Under the pieces are notes generated by a model, which worked only from the letters and a program-made list of their open reading frames with translations, was not told the origin of the DNA and did no database searches. This document shows positions 43,156 to 50,193 of a DNA stretch of 64,000 bases, one piece after another. This DNA comes from Pseudomonadales bacterium. Its GTDB lineage: Bacteria > Pseudomonadota > Gammaproteobacteria > Pseudomonadales > Azotimanducaceae. Position 1 is the first letter of the stretch. Every line of letters begins with the position of its first letter. The DNA is taken from positions 2,046,001 to 2,110,000 of the forward strand of contig JAWKZN010000001.1 of the NCBI GenBank assembly GCA_041395945.1. Reading direction: 5' to 3'. Position numbers and translations under genes: made by a program.

Positions 43156-43965
43156 TCAGGGGTGGGGTTCAGCCCGGCTCAGCCAGCGCCCACAGCCGTG
43201 CAGAATGCGTGCTCCGATGTGTGTAACGACGGTAGCTGCAAAAGGCTCGCCACTCATGGCGTCGTTACAGGCTCTGTCCGTGATCTCCACAACGACGGTC
43301 TCATCCCCACTTCGACCACGAATTACCCGTGGACCACCAGTCACTGATGGGCTCAATGCAGGCACTGGATCCATCTCGATCGACAGCAGCCGATCGCCAT
43401 AGTCGAGTTCGAGATCCATCCGCCGCTCCCGGATCTCGATGGACCAGCCCGGCTCGTTGCCGACGCCGCGAAACAGCACGCCGGACAACCGGGCGTGCGC
43501 CCAGATCGACTGGTGCACATCGAGGCGACAACTAGTGTGAAGCTCACCTGCAACTTCGATCATGGCCTCATCACCCTTGACCCAGACCATCAGGTCATCC
43601 CCTTCGTAACGGCTGCCGCTGGCCGCACGAACCTGGCCGAGCACGAAATAACCGCCGCCCCACTCAGCCGGGAGCCAGAAGGCGAGTTCACCAGGGCCCA
43701 CACGGGTGACCACGCTCAATGATTCACCGCGGTCGTCGCACTGGTAGACAAAGGTGTTCCGCCGGGCGCCAGAGGATACTGTCTCTGCAACGACCGGTAC
43801 CATCGGCGAACAGGCTGGATCAGACGGTGGGCGGATCCGTTCCCCGGTGCAGCCGACGGCAGCGGCAAGAGGCGCGATCAGCAGCAGCAGAAGACGGAAT
43901 CGAAACCCGGCAACAGCAGCAGGGTTATTCTTCAGAGTCGTCCCGGCTGTCTGTGAGATCTTCAT
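43156..43965 (-). CDS. MliC-like lysozyme-inhibitor lipoprotein with C-terminal COG3650-like domain, 269 aa
   Basis: An N-terminal hydrophobic segment ends in AVGC (Cys39), so it is probably a lipoprotein. Residues about 70-150 resemble MliC, the membrane-bound c-type lysozyme inhibitor: FVYQCDDRG, ELAFWLP, and the signature VRAASGSRYEGDDLMVWVKGDEAMIEV. The C-terminal half has FRGVGNEPGWSIEI and ending DAMSGEPFAATV...HGCGRWL, matching small envelope proteins of the COG3650 type. It would protect peptidoglycan from host or competitor lysozyme. The start lies 41 bases inside the preceding M14-like gene. Confidence 0.72.
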   Translation of the reverse strand: MKISQTAGTTLKNNPAAVAGFRFRLLLLLIAPLAAAVGCTGERIRPPSDPACSPMVPVVAETVSSGARRNTFVYQCDDRGESLSVVTRVGPGELAFWLPAEWGGGYFVLGQVRAASGSRYEGDDLMVWVKGDEAMIEVAGELHTSCRLDVHQSIWAHARLSGVLFRGVGNEPGWSIEIRERRMDLELDYGDRLLSIEMDPVPALSPSVTGGPRVIRGRSGDETVVVEITDRACNDAMSGEPFAATVVTHIGARILHGCGRWLSRAEPHP

Positions 43966-45478
43966 AGGCTGCTACCGGATGGTCCATCTCGGTGTGACCG
44001 TTGTCCGGTTCACTGGGCAGCCCCTCCAGCGTCGGGGCTTCGACACCGATATGGTAAGCGGCGTATCCCGGCATCACGAACTGATTGAGCGCCATGCCGA
44101 TGACGCGTCCGGAACTGGGCGAGCGAATGACCTGCTCGGCGTTGGTGATGGGATCCGTAACCGTGCCGAGCTGATCCCCGGCTTTCACCCGGCGGCCAAG
44201 TTTTACCTGACTCAGCAGAATGCCACCGTTGTCGGAACGCACCCACAGTGATCGATAGTATGTCGGTTCGGGATTGCCCCAGAAGCTGCGCCTGCCGTAC
44301 ATACCCATGTTGTCGAGCAGACCGAACAGGGCCTTCACGGAGTGCTCCACGGCAGCAGCATCCACCCGCAGGGGTTCTCCCGCTTCGAGGGTCACGGTGG
44401 GGATCCCGGCAATCACCGCAGCACCCCGTAAGGTGCCCGAACCAGCCCGGCTGTGCAGTATCACCGTGGAACCGAATCCCTTGGTGAGATTCACCACACC
44501 TTCAACTTCCAGGTTGGCGCGCAACTGGGGCAGGTTGGTGCGATGGAATGAGCCGGTATGCAGGTCCACCAGTGCGTTGCAGTGGCGCAGTACCTTCTCG
44601 AAAAAACTGTAGGCGATTCTCGATGCCGCACTGCCTCGGGGGTTGCCCGGGAAGAATCGGTTCAGGTCGCGTCGATCGGGCAGATAGCGGGAGTGCCGCT
44701 CAAATCCCTGCAGGTTCACGATCGGCACGCCGATCAACCTTCCGCTCAGTTTTGCAGGGTCTACCGAGTACATGAGCTGACGCACGGTCTCAATACCATT
44801 GAGTTCATCGCCATGCACGGCAGCGGTTACACAGAGCGTCGGCCCCGGTTCGGCCCCCTGGGCGACGAGCACCGGGGTGGGAATGGACGCACCATAGAGT
44901 GACTCACCCGCCCACCAGGTCATTCTCGACAGGGTGCCCGGCTCCAGATCGCCGAAACCCTGATCGATGGAAGTGCCGTCCTGGCGCAGCGAAGCTACAT
45001 ATTCGAGTTCAGGCATCGGCCCGCTCTCTCCGAGGGGTGCGCCATCGTCGGTCGGATCCGGAAGATCTTCGAAGTCTGCAGCGTGGGACCTGCGCAGCTG
45101 CAGCAGCGTCAGTTCGACCTCGTGGGAGGTTGTGCGGAGTTCATCCGCAGGCTGGTCCGTTCCGGACGGCTTTACCCGATAAGACACCCTGGGCGTCAGT
45201 ACAGGCACAGGCACGGCCTCCACTGCAGCTTCCGGAGCAGCCACCACTTCGGTTTCCACCCCGGCCACCACTTCGGCTGCGGACCCACTCGCGGCGGCAG
45301 GCCCGCTCGAATCCACTGCGACATCCGGTGTGGTCAGCTGTTCGGAAACGGGCTCGCCCGCCGCCACCAGCGTGGCTGCGAATGCTTCGTTTGCCGTGTA
45401 CTTGCGGGCGTCGTTGACCAGGAAGCCAATGACCAGAGACACACAAGCCACACCGATCAGACGTGCTGCAGAGTCCAT
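43925..45478 (-). CDS. Succinylglutamate-desuccinylase/M14-like hydrolase with membrane anchor, 517 aa
   Basis: A signal-anchor helix (residues 5-21) is followed by a low-complexity Ala/Val/Pro/Glu spacer (40-95) and a zinc-hydrolase domain of the AstE/aspartoacylase group within the M14 fold. Zinc ligands are His222 and Glu225 (AVHGDELNG) and His307 (VDLHTGS); RDLNRFFPGNPRG is the usual substrate-arginine region. A C-terminal barrel-like extension carries GDQLGTVTDPITN. It acts on an amidated or acylated compound at the periplasmic side. The 3' end overlaps the MliC-like gene by 41 bases. Confidence 0.83.
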   Translation of the reverse strand: MDSAARLIGVACVSLVIGFLVNDARKYTANEAFAATLVAAGEPVSEQLTTPDVAVDSSGPAAASGSAAEVVAGVETEVVAAPEAAVEAVPVPVLTPRVSYRVKPSGTDQPADELRTTSHEVELTLLQLRRSHAADFEDLPDPTDDGAPLGESGPMPELEYVASLRQDGTSIDQGFGDLEPGTLSRMTWWAGESLYGASIPTPVLVAQGAEPGPTLCVTAAVHGDELNGIETVRQLMYSVDPAKLSGRLIGVPIVNLQGFERHSRYLPDRRDLNRFFPGNPRGSAASRIAYSFFEKVLRHCNALVDLHTGSFHRTNLPQLRANLEVEGVVNLTKGFGSTVILHSRAGSGTLRGAAVIAGIPTVTLEAGEPLRVDAAAVEHSVKALFGLLDNMGMYGRRSFWGNPEPTYYRSLWVRSDNGGILLSQVKLGRRVKAGDQLGTVTDPITNAEQVIRSPSSGRVIGMALNQFVMPGYAAYHIGVEAPTLEGLPSEPDNGHTEMDHPVAAYEDLTDSRDDSEE

Positions 45479-45716
45479 ACATCCGTATCTGGAATCATCC
45501 GGGCTGCGGCATTATAGGTTGCGTCGCCCGTTCTAATCGTCCTCACCGCGGGATAATGTGCCGCAGTTCCCTTTCAAGAGTTGAACCTGCGCAAGCTTAC
45601 ACTTCCGTAAGGTGTCGTGGCTATCCTGCTGGCCCGAATGATCTTTCTTCGGGGTGGAAGTCGGACCTGGTAGACCCTCATGGTGAGACGACGGGCGCTT
45701 TTCGTCCCCGTATTGC
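45479..45716. other. Intergenic stretch without a recognisable gene
   Basis: A 238-base gap upstream of the M14-like gene and downstream of a small secreted-protein gene. It contains a short stem (CTTAC, loop ACTTCC, GTAAG around 45596-45611), but no coding frame with natural composition and no tRNA-like T-arm. It presumably holds the M14 gene's promoter. Confidence 0.45.
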
Positions 45717-46253
45717 TCAGCGGGCCCGGTTGAAGCGTGCCCGTTTCTGACCGTCATTTACCCGGAGATGAAAGGCGCTCAGGGCACCCCGGCTGATGGT
45801 CACCCGATCCCCGACCTCGACCTGGATCCGGGATCTGTCCGACTGCTGCCAGACCTGGTCGTTCTCGAGGGTCAGCACCAGGCCACCCAGGGCATTGCGT
45901 TCGATCCGCACCACCGCACTGGTGATCTCACTGGTACTTTTATTGGACTGATGATGTTCGACACCGAAATCGGCTTCTTGCCGATTCCGGTCCGGGTCAC
46001 CGGCGGCTGGATCCGGCACCGGTCGATCAGGCGACGATGGTTTCAGTGAAGTCTGCTTCAGATAAGCGTCATGCAGCCTGTCGTAACAGGCCAGCCGAGT
46101 CAGATCATCGGCTTGTGAACCACAGGCGAGCACTTCCGCCACCGGATCCTGCCCTGCCTGTGGTGTGCCTTGTGCCTGTAGAGTGCCAGTAAAGACCGTC
46201 GCCACGGCCACCATCACGCCGAAGTGTCTGGTACCCGAAAATGCTCTGCGCAT
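45717..46253 (-). CDS. Secreted 'RLACYD' small protein A, 178 aa
   Basis: A signal peptide (ends near LQAQ) is followed by VLACGSQADDLTRLACYDRL, a Cys-rich helical motif (two Cys with RLACYD). A hydrophilic linker of Ser/Pro/Asp follows, then a C-terminal domain: AVVRIERNALGGLVLTLENDQVWQQ...GDRVTISRGALSAFHL. That domain aligns with residues 136-200 of protein B at 49509-50123 (VWQQ/LWRQ, GDRVTISRGALSAF/GERVRISAASIGSF), so A and B are paralogs. Each is directly downstream of a TonB-dependent receptor. I do not know a function; a periplasmic accessory to receptor-mediated uptake is inference. GGAGA precedes the ATG. Confidence 0.72.
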   Translation of the reverse strand: MRRAFSGTRHFGVMVAVATVFTGTLQAQGTPQAGQDPVAEVLACGSQADDLTRLACYDRLHDAYLKQTSLKPSSPDRPVPDPAAGDPDRNRQEADFGVEHHQSNKSTSEITSAVVRIERNALGGLVLTLENDQVWQQSDRSRIQVEVGDRVTISRGALSAFHLRVNDGQKRARFNRAR

Positions 46254-46265
46254 GGAAATTCTCCA

Positions 46266-46298
46266 GAAAAAAAGCCGGTGGGTTACCCCACCGGCTTT
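46266..46298 (-). terminator. Rho-independent terminator between receptor 1 and protein A
   Basis: On the minus strand a perfect 12-bp stem (46298-46287 with 46282-46271, loop of four) is followed by seven U at 46273-46267. It lies after the receptor stop (46339) and its U tract runs directly into the ribosome binding site of protein A (start 46253). Readthrough would set the level of protein A relative to the receptor. Confidence 0.85.
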
Positions 46299-46338
46299 GC
46301 GTCGAGTGACCCGACCCTTGCAGGACCGGGAATCGATG

Positions 46339-49203
46339 CTAGAACGCCACCTTCGCACGGACCCAGAGCTGACGTCCGACGACGTCATAGACACCAGGTG
46401 CGGTGTTGGCATTGAACGCACTGTGGAAGCGCGGTGGCTCCTCGTCAGTAAGGTTTTCAATGCCGATACTGCCAGTGAACTGATTCCAGGTGTAGTTGGC
46501 AATCAGGTCGTGATAGAGAATGCTCTCTGCCTTGGCATCATCGGTGATGTCAGACGGGCGCAGCAGGTCCTTGGACTCGTCGAACCAGCGCATGCGCCAG
46601 TCCAACGACCAGGCTTCCGCGCTCAGCCGCACGCTGGAATTCCAGCGCCACTCGGGATAGACGCCGAAACCATCATCATCACCAGCCGTGCCGACCAGAT
46701 CGATCGTGCCGGATCCCGGGAAGGTTTCCTTGTACTTGTCCAGGTAGGTGCCCATGAATGAGACTTCAAGCAGATTGATCATGCCCCAGTCCACCGGACG
46801 GGAATAATCGATCGCGAAGTCGACACCGGAAGTTTCGACCTTACCGAGGTTGCCGAATTCAGCTTCTGCATCGGCCGGGAACGCATCATCGATACCCGTA
46901 CCGGTGATGAAGAAACTACAGGCAATCGACGTGGACTGATCAGCGGCATTCAGACAGTTGCGGAGCAGACCATTGTAGTCTGGTGCATCGATATACTCAT
47001 CGATCTCAATATTCCAGTAGTCGACACTTGCGCGGATGCCCTCTACAAACTCAGGCGTCCAGACCACACCGAAGGTGTAGGACGTGGACTCTTCCGGTTC
47101 CATGTCCGCCTGTGGGTTGAGAGTGTAGGCGGACTGAACCTGGAATCCGAGTTCAGATGCCGGACCGGGATCAACCCCGTTGGCAGCACAGTTAGCCTGA
47201 ATGTTGGGCGTTGCATCACTACGGGTGTCGTAGAACTCGCAGGGGAATTCGACGATCGGGAAGGTCGTCGACTGGCCTGCCACAAGCTCCACCACATTGG
47301 GTGCGCGGAATCCTGTGGAGTAGGTCGTGCGGACCCGGAACGCTTCGTTGATCGCCCAGTTCACACCCAGTTTGTAGTTGGTCGTATCACCCACGGTGTC
47401 GTAGTCGGAGTAACGAACCGAGGCTTCAAGATCCAGCGCCTTGGCAAAGGGCTGATCCGCCAGCAGTGGGAACAGCAGTTCACCATAGATTTCGTCGACC
47501 GAGTACTTGCCATCCAGCGGATCCGCTGCTCCGCCCGTGGTCAAGCCACCGCCGATGAATTCATCGGGACTGAAAGAGGCCTTCTCTTCGCGATATTCAT
47601 AGCCAGCCGCCCAGCCGATGGCACCGCCCTGGAGGTCACCGAATTCACCATTGACGTTGAGCAGGATGTTCTCGAGACGGTTCTTGTACTGATCTTTCAG
47701 CGAGTTCGCCATCAGATAGTCGATCTCAGCCGCGCTGATCGTGCCGAAAGGTCCGAAAGGGTTCAGCGCATTCTGGGGACCGGTTGCCGCAACACATGAA
47801 GGATCTGCGCTGCAGAGTGTGGGATCCACGATAGTCGCCCACTTGTCGAAACGATGGTAGAAGTTGGTCTCGCTGACGCTTTCACCTTCGGAGAAAACGT
47901 AGGCCAGTTCCCAGTTGATGGTTTCGTTGAAATCACCACGCAGACCAACCAGCATCCGATAGGAGTCGTTGGTCTGGCTGAACAGTCGGCCACCGGATTC
48001 CTCGAACCGCCGGTTCGTCTCGACCGGCTGTCCACTGATACCCCACGGATTGCTGGGCGTGTCACCAAAGGGATTGAAAGGGTTGGACGCGGGTACAACC
48101 GAGTTCCACATGCCGGTGCCTGCAAAATCGGGATCAACAGAAAATGATGCATCCGGGGCCAGGCGCTGGTGGGATGTTCGGCGGGTATAGGACATCTCAC
48201 TGAACATGCTTACCGAACCAGAGCTGGAGGACGCGATCTCATAGTCACCCTGAGCGGCAATCTGCCAGCGTTCATGCGGTGTGATCAGCGCGTTGATCGG
48301 TGCATAGTTGTACGTATCTGACCCGGTGAACTCGCGAATCTGGCCGGTGGATGCATCGATGATGAACTGGCTTCCGACGCCCTGTGCCGCAAGAGAATCC
48401 AGACTCGCCTGATCGAATTCACGGCTGCGAATACGGCGACTGTTCCCGGATCCGAGGCCACTGGCCACGAAACTGCCGTTCGGCTGCAGCGTCGGCCAGA
48501 GCGCGTCTTCCGCCCAGCTGCGATCGCCCTGCAGCAGCTCATCCTGCTTGGCGTAGGTCAGGCTCAACTGAGCACCACCACGATCGTTGGAGACTCCCAG
48601 CAGAGCATTGATGCTCTTGGTGTCGGCGTCCCACTCCTCGGTACCCCAGCTGCCGTCTGCCGACAGTTCGATGCCTTCGAAGCGGTCCTTGGTAATGATG
48701 TTCACCACACCCGCCAGCGCATCGGAACCGTACACGGACGACGCACCATCCTTGAGCACTTCCACCCGATCGATCATCGGCATCGGAATGGTGTTCATAT
48801 CCACTGCGCCGATATCGGATGAGCTGCCAATGAAACTGCCAGTCGTTCTGCGGCCGTTGATCAGTACCAGCGTACGCTTGAAGCCGAGACCGCGAAGATC
48901 CACGAACTTGCCGCCGTCACCGCCGTTATTGATGTTTGCACCTGCCTGCCAGCCCGAAAATGCCGGGAGACGCTTAAGGTATTCATCGACACTGATCACG
49001 CCGGTCTGAGCCATCTCTTCCGAGGTGACCACATCGACCGGGGAAGCGGCTTCAAAACCGGTGCGCGCGATACGCGATCCGGTTACCACAACCTCCTCGA
49101 TGACCGCACCTTCCTGGGCGCTGAGGGAGCCGGCAAAGCCGATACCCAGCAGCGCACTCAGGGAGGTGATCAGCATCGACGAGAAACCAGGTTTCTTAGC
49201 CAT
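46339..49203 (-). CDS. TonB-dependent outer-membrane receptor 1, 954 aa
   Basis: A signal peptide (to about residue 29) precedes the plug domain with IEEVVVTGSRIARTGFEAASPVDVV and the plug signature VDLRGLGFKRTLVLINGRR, followed by VEVLKDGASSVYGSDALAGVVNIIT. The long beta-barrel has the C-terminal LWVRAKVAF, ending in Phe as required for outer-membrane insertion. IEEVVVTGSR is the TonB-box region of large Xanthomonas/Caulobacter-like receptors for carbohydrates, peptides or aromatic compounds; no siderophore signature is seen. Ligand unknown. A terminator and protein A follow it. A second module at 49509-53178 has the same layout. Confidence 0.93.
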   Translation of the reverse strand: MAKKPGFSSMLITSLSALLGIGFAGSLSAQEGAVIEEVVVTGSRIARTGFEAASPVDVVTSEEMAQTGVISVDEYLKRLPAFSGWQAGANINNGGDGGKFVDLRGLGFKRTLVLINGRRTTGSFIGSSSDIGAVDMNTIPMPMIDRVEVLKDGASSVYGSDALAGVVNIITKDRFEGIELSADGSWGTEEWDADTKSINALLGVSNDRGGAQLSLTYAKQDELLQGDRSWAEDALWPTLQPNGSFVASGLGSGNSRRIRSREFDQASLDSLAAQGVGSQFIIDASTGQIREFTGSDTYNYAPINALITPHERWQIAAQGDYEIASSSSGSVSMFSEMSYTRRTSHQRLAPDASFSVDPDFAGTGMWNSVVPASNPFNPFGDTPSNPWGISGQPVETNRRFEESGGRLFSQTNDSYRMLVGLRGDFNETINWELAYVFSEGESVSETNFYHRFDKWATIVDPTLCSADPSCVAATGPQNALNPFGPFGTISAAEIDYLMANSLKDQYKNRLENILLNVNGEFGDLQGGAIGWAAGYEYREEKASFSPDEFIGGGLTTGGAADPLDGKYSVDEIYGELLFPLLADQPFAKALDLEASVRYSDYDTVGDTTNYKLGVNWAINEAFRVRTTYSTGFRAPNVVELVAGQSTTFPIVEFPCEFYDTRSDATPNIQANCAANGVDPGPASELGFQVQSAYTLNPQADMEPEESTSYTFGVVWTPEFVEGIRASVDYWNIEIDEYIDAPDYNGLLRNCLNAADQSTSIACSFFITGTGIDDAFPADAEAEFGNLGKVETSGVDFAIDYSRPVDWGMINLLEVSFMGTYLDKYKETFPGSGTIDLVGTAGDDDGFGVYPEWRWNSSVRLSAEAWSLDWRMRWFDESKDLLRPSDITDDAKAESILYHDLIANYTWNQFTGSIGIENLTDEEPPRFHSAFNANTAPGVYDVVGRQLWVRAKVAF

Positions 49204-49508
49204 AAATTGATCCTTTCCGTTATAAGGTTATTTGGTCAGGGCCAGGGCCCGTGGCCGGCATCCTAATCGCCTTGAAACAAAATGCAACACTTCCTGCAGG
49301 ATAATTTCACTTTTTCTTCAGTATTGAAAAGAGAAAAAAGCTTTATTTGTCAATATGTTAAAGGAAGGAAAGACAATCCGAATCAATTTCAGCTGCGATT
49401 TTCGGATTACCGACCACCCTGATGTCCCGGCGCCTGCCACCCCTGCAGCCGGTTTCGGGGTCGGTGATCAGGGTGCCTTGAAGATAGGGGATGCGGAGAC
49501 GGAGGCCG
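49204..49508. other. AT-rich control gap between modules A and B
   Basis: A 305-base gap downstream of protein B and upstream of receptor 1. The stretch 49260-49400 is notably AT-rich for this genome. On the minus strand TTGACA at 49353-49348 is a good -35 hexamer for receptor 1; the matching -10 is poor. An inverted repeat CACCCTGAT / ATCAGGGTG (49415-49423 and 49467-49475) lies nearer protein B. No gene seen. Confidence 0.5.
49348..49353 (-). promoter_or_regulatory. Candidate -35 element for receptor 1
   Basis: TTGACA on the minus strand, inside an AT-rich stretch about 145 bases upstream of the receptor 1 ATG. The downstream region at the expected distance reads TTTTCA or, with a longer spacer, CAATAC, so the -10 is weak. 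Presence of a full consensus -35 in an AT-rich island still makes it the best promoter candidate in this gap. Confidence 0.3.
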
Positions 49509-50123
49509 TTACTTCTGGCGCCGCACCCGGATGCTGGTACTCCCGGAGACCTTCTCGAGAAGAAAAGATCCGATACTCGCAGCGGAGATCCGCACCCGCT
49601 CACCAGGCTTCAGACGCAGCGACCGGCTGTCGATCTGGCGCCACAGCTGGCCGTTGTCGAGTTCGATGATCAACTCGCCATATGCGGTGCGCTGCACCAC
49701 TGCAACTTCGGCTTCGATGAAGTCGAGCTGGGTTGAACCGATGACTTCCTTGACGAGATCCCGTGAGGCAGATTCTTCCCGGCCGAACATTTCAGTTGGT
49801 GTGAGAGACGTTGTCGGCCCGGTCGGTGCCGACGGGGTCGGTGCCGACGGGGTCGGTGTCGACGGGGTCGGTGTCGACGCGCTTGTGGGCTGATTAACGG
49901 TCGCTGATTGGGTCGGCGTCGCTTGAGCGGGTGCCGACGGGGTCGCAGTCAGTCGGTCCATCGCGCTGTCATAGCAGGCCAGTCGTGACTGGGCCTCCGC
50001 CATCGCCTGACACCGCAACAGCACATCCGGCACTTCCGCACCGGCAGGGAACACGGCGAGGCAGAGTAAAGCCGCAATCGCACATTTGAATCCCGGGTAT
50101 TGCACTCTGCAGGTATCTGACAT
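49509..50123 (-). CDS. Secreted 'RLACYD' small protein B, 204 aa
   Basis: A paralog of protein A. A signal peptide (ends near AGAEV), then VLLRCQAMAEAQSRLACYDSAMDRL, a long Thr/Pro/Ser linker (about 58-104) and a C-terminal domain VAVVQRTAYGELIIELDNGQLWRQ...GERVRISAASIGSFLLEKV. The linker is built from a 15-base repeat (49821-49879) giving four STPTP/SAPTP-type units. The gene starts 15 bases after a terminator U tract downstream of receptor 2, as protein A does after receptor 1. No clear binding site precedes ATG 50123. Function unknown. Confidence 0.72.
   Translation of the reverse strand: MSDTCRVQYPGFKCAIAALLCLAVFPAGAEVPDVLLRCQAMAEAQSRLACYDSAMDRLTATPSAPAQATPTQSATVNQPTSASTPTPSTPTPSAPTPSAPTGPTTSLTPTEMFGREESASRDLVKEVIGSTQLDFIEAEVAVVQRTAYGELIIELDNGQLWRQIDSRSLRLKPGERVRISAASIGSFLLEKVSGSTSIRVRRQK
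49821..49879 (-). repeat. 15-bp tandem repeat coding a Thr/Pro linker
   Basis: Four tandem copies of a 15-base unit, GGTCGGTGYCGACGG on the plus strand, with one variable C/T base; the last copy lacks one base. Two further half-copies occur near 49929. On the coding (minus) strand they encode repeating Pro-Ser/Ala-Thr/Pro units in the linker of protein B. Repeats of this type change copy number easily but stay in frame. Confidence 0.85.
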
Positions 50124-50133
50124 CTAAAACACC

Positions 50134-50167
50134 AAAAAAAAAGCCGGTGGGTCTTGCACCCACCGGC
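50134..50167 (-). terminator. Rho-independent terminator between receptor 2 and protein B
   Basis: On the minus strand a 10-bp stem (50167-50158 with 50152-50143, loop CTTGC region of five) is followed by nine U at 50142-50134. The core stem GCCGGTGGG is identical to that of the terminator at 46266-46298. It sits between the receptor stop (50194) and the protein B start (50123). Confidence 0.85.
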
Positions 50168-50193
50168 CCTTCATCAGAACGAGCGAACCAAAA

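Noticed and set aside
45533..45757. Possible 74-aa gene in the gap upstream of the M14-like hydrolase
   Set aside because: Low hydrophobic content, no binding site, no family resemblance, and it overlaps the end of protein A.
49821..49940. Short regular repeats considered as a CRISPR array
   Set aside because: The units are 15 bases, contiguous without spacers, and in frame inside a coding region encoding a Thr/Pro linker.
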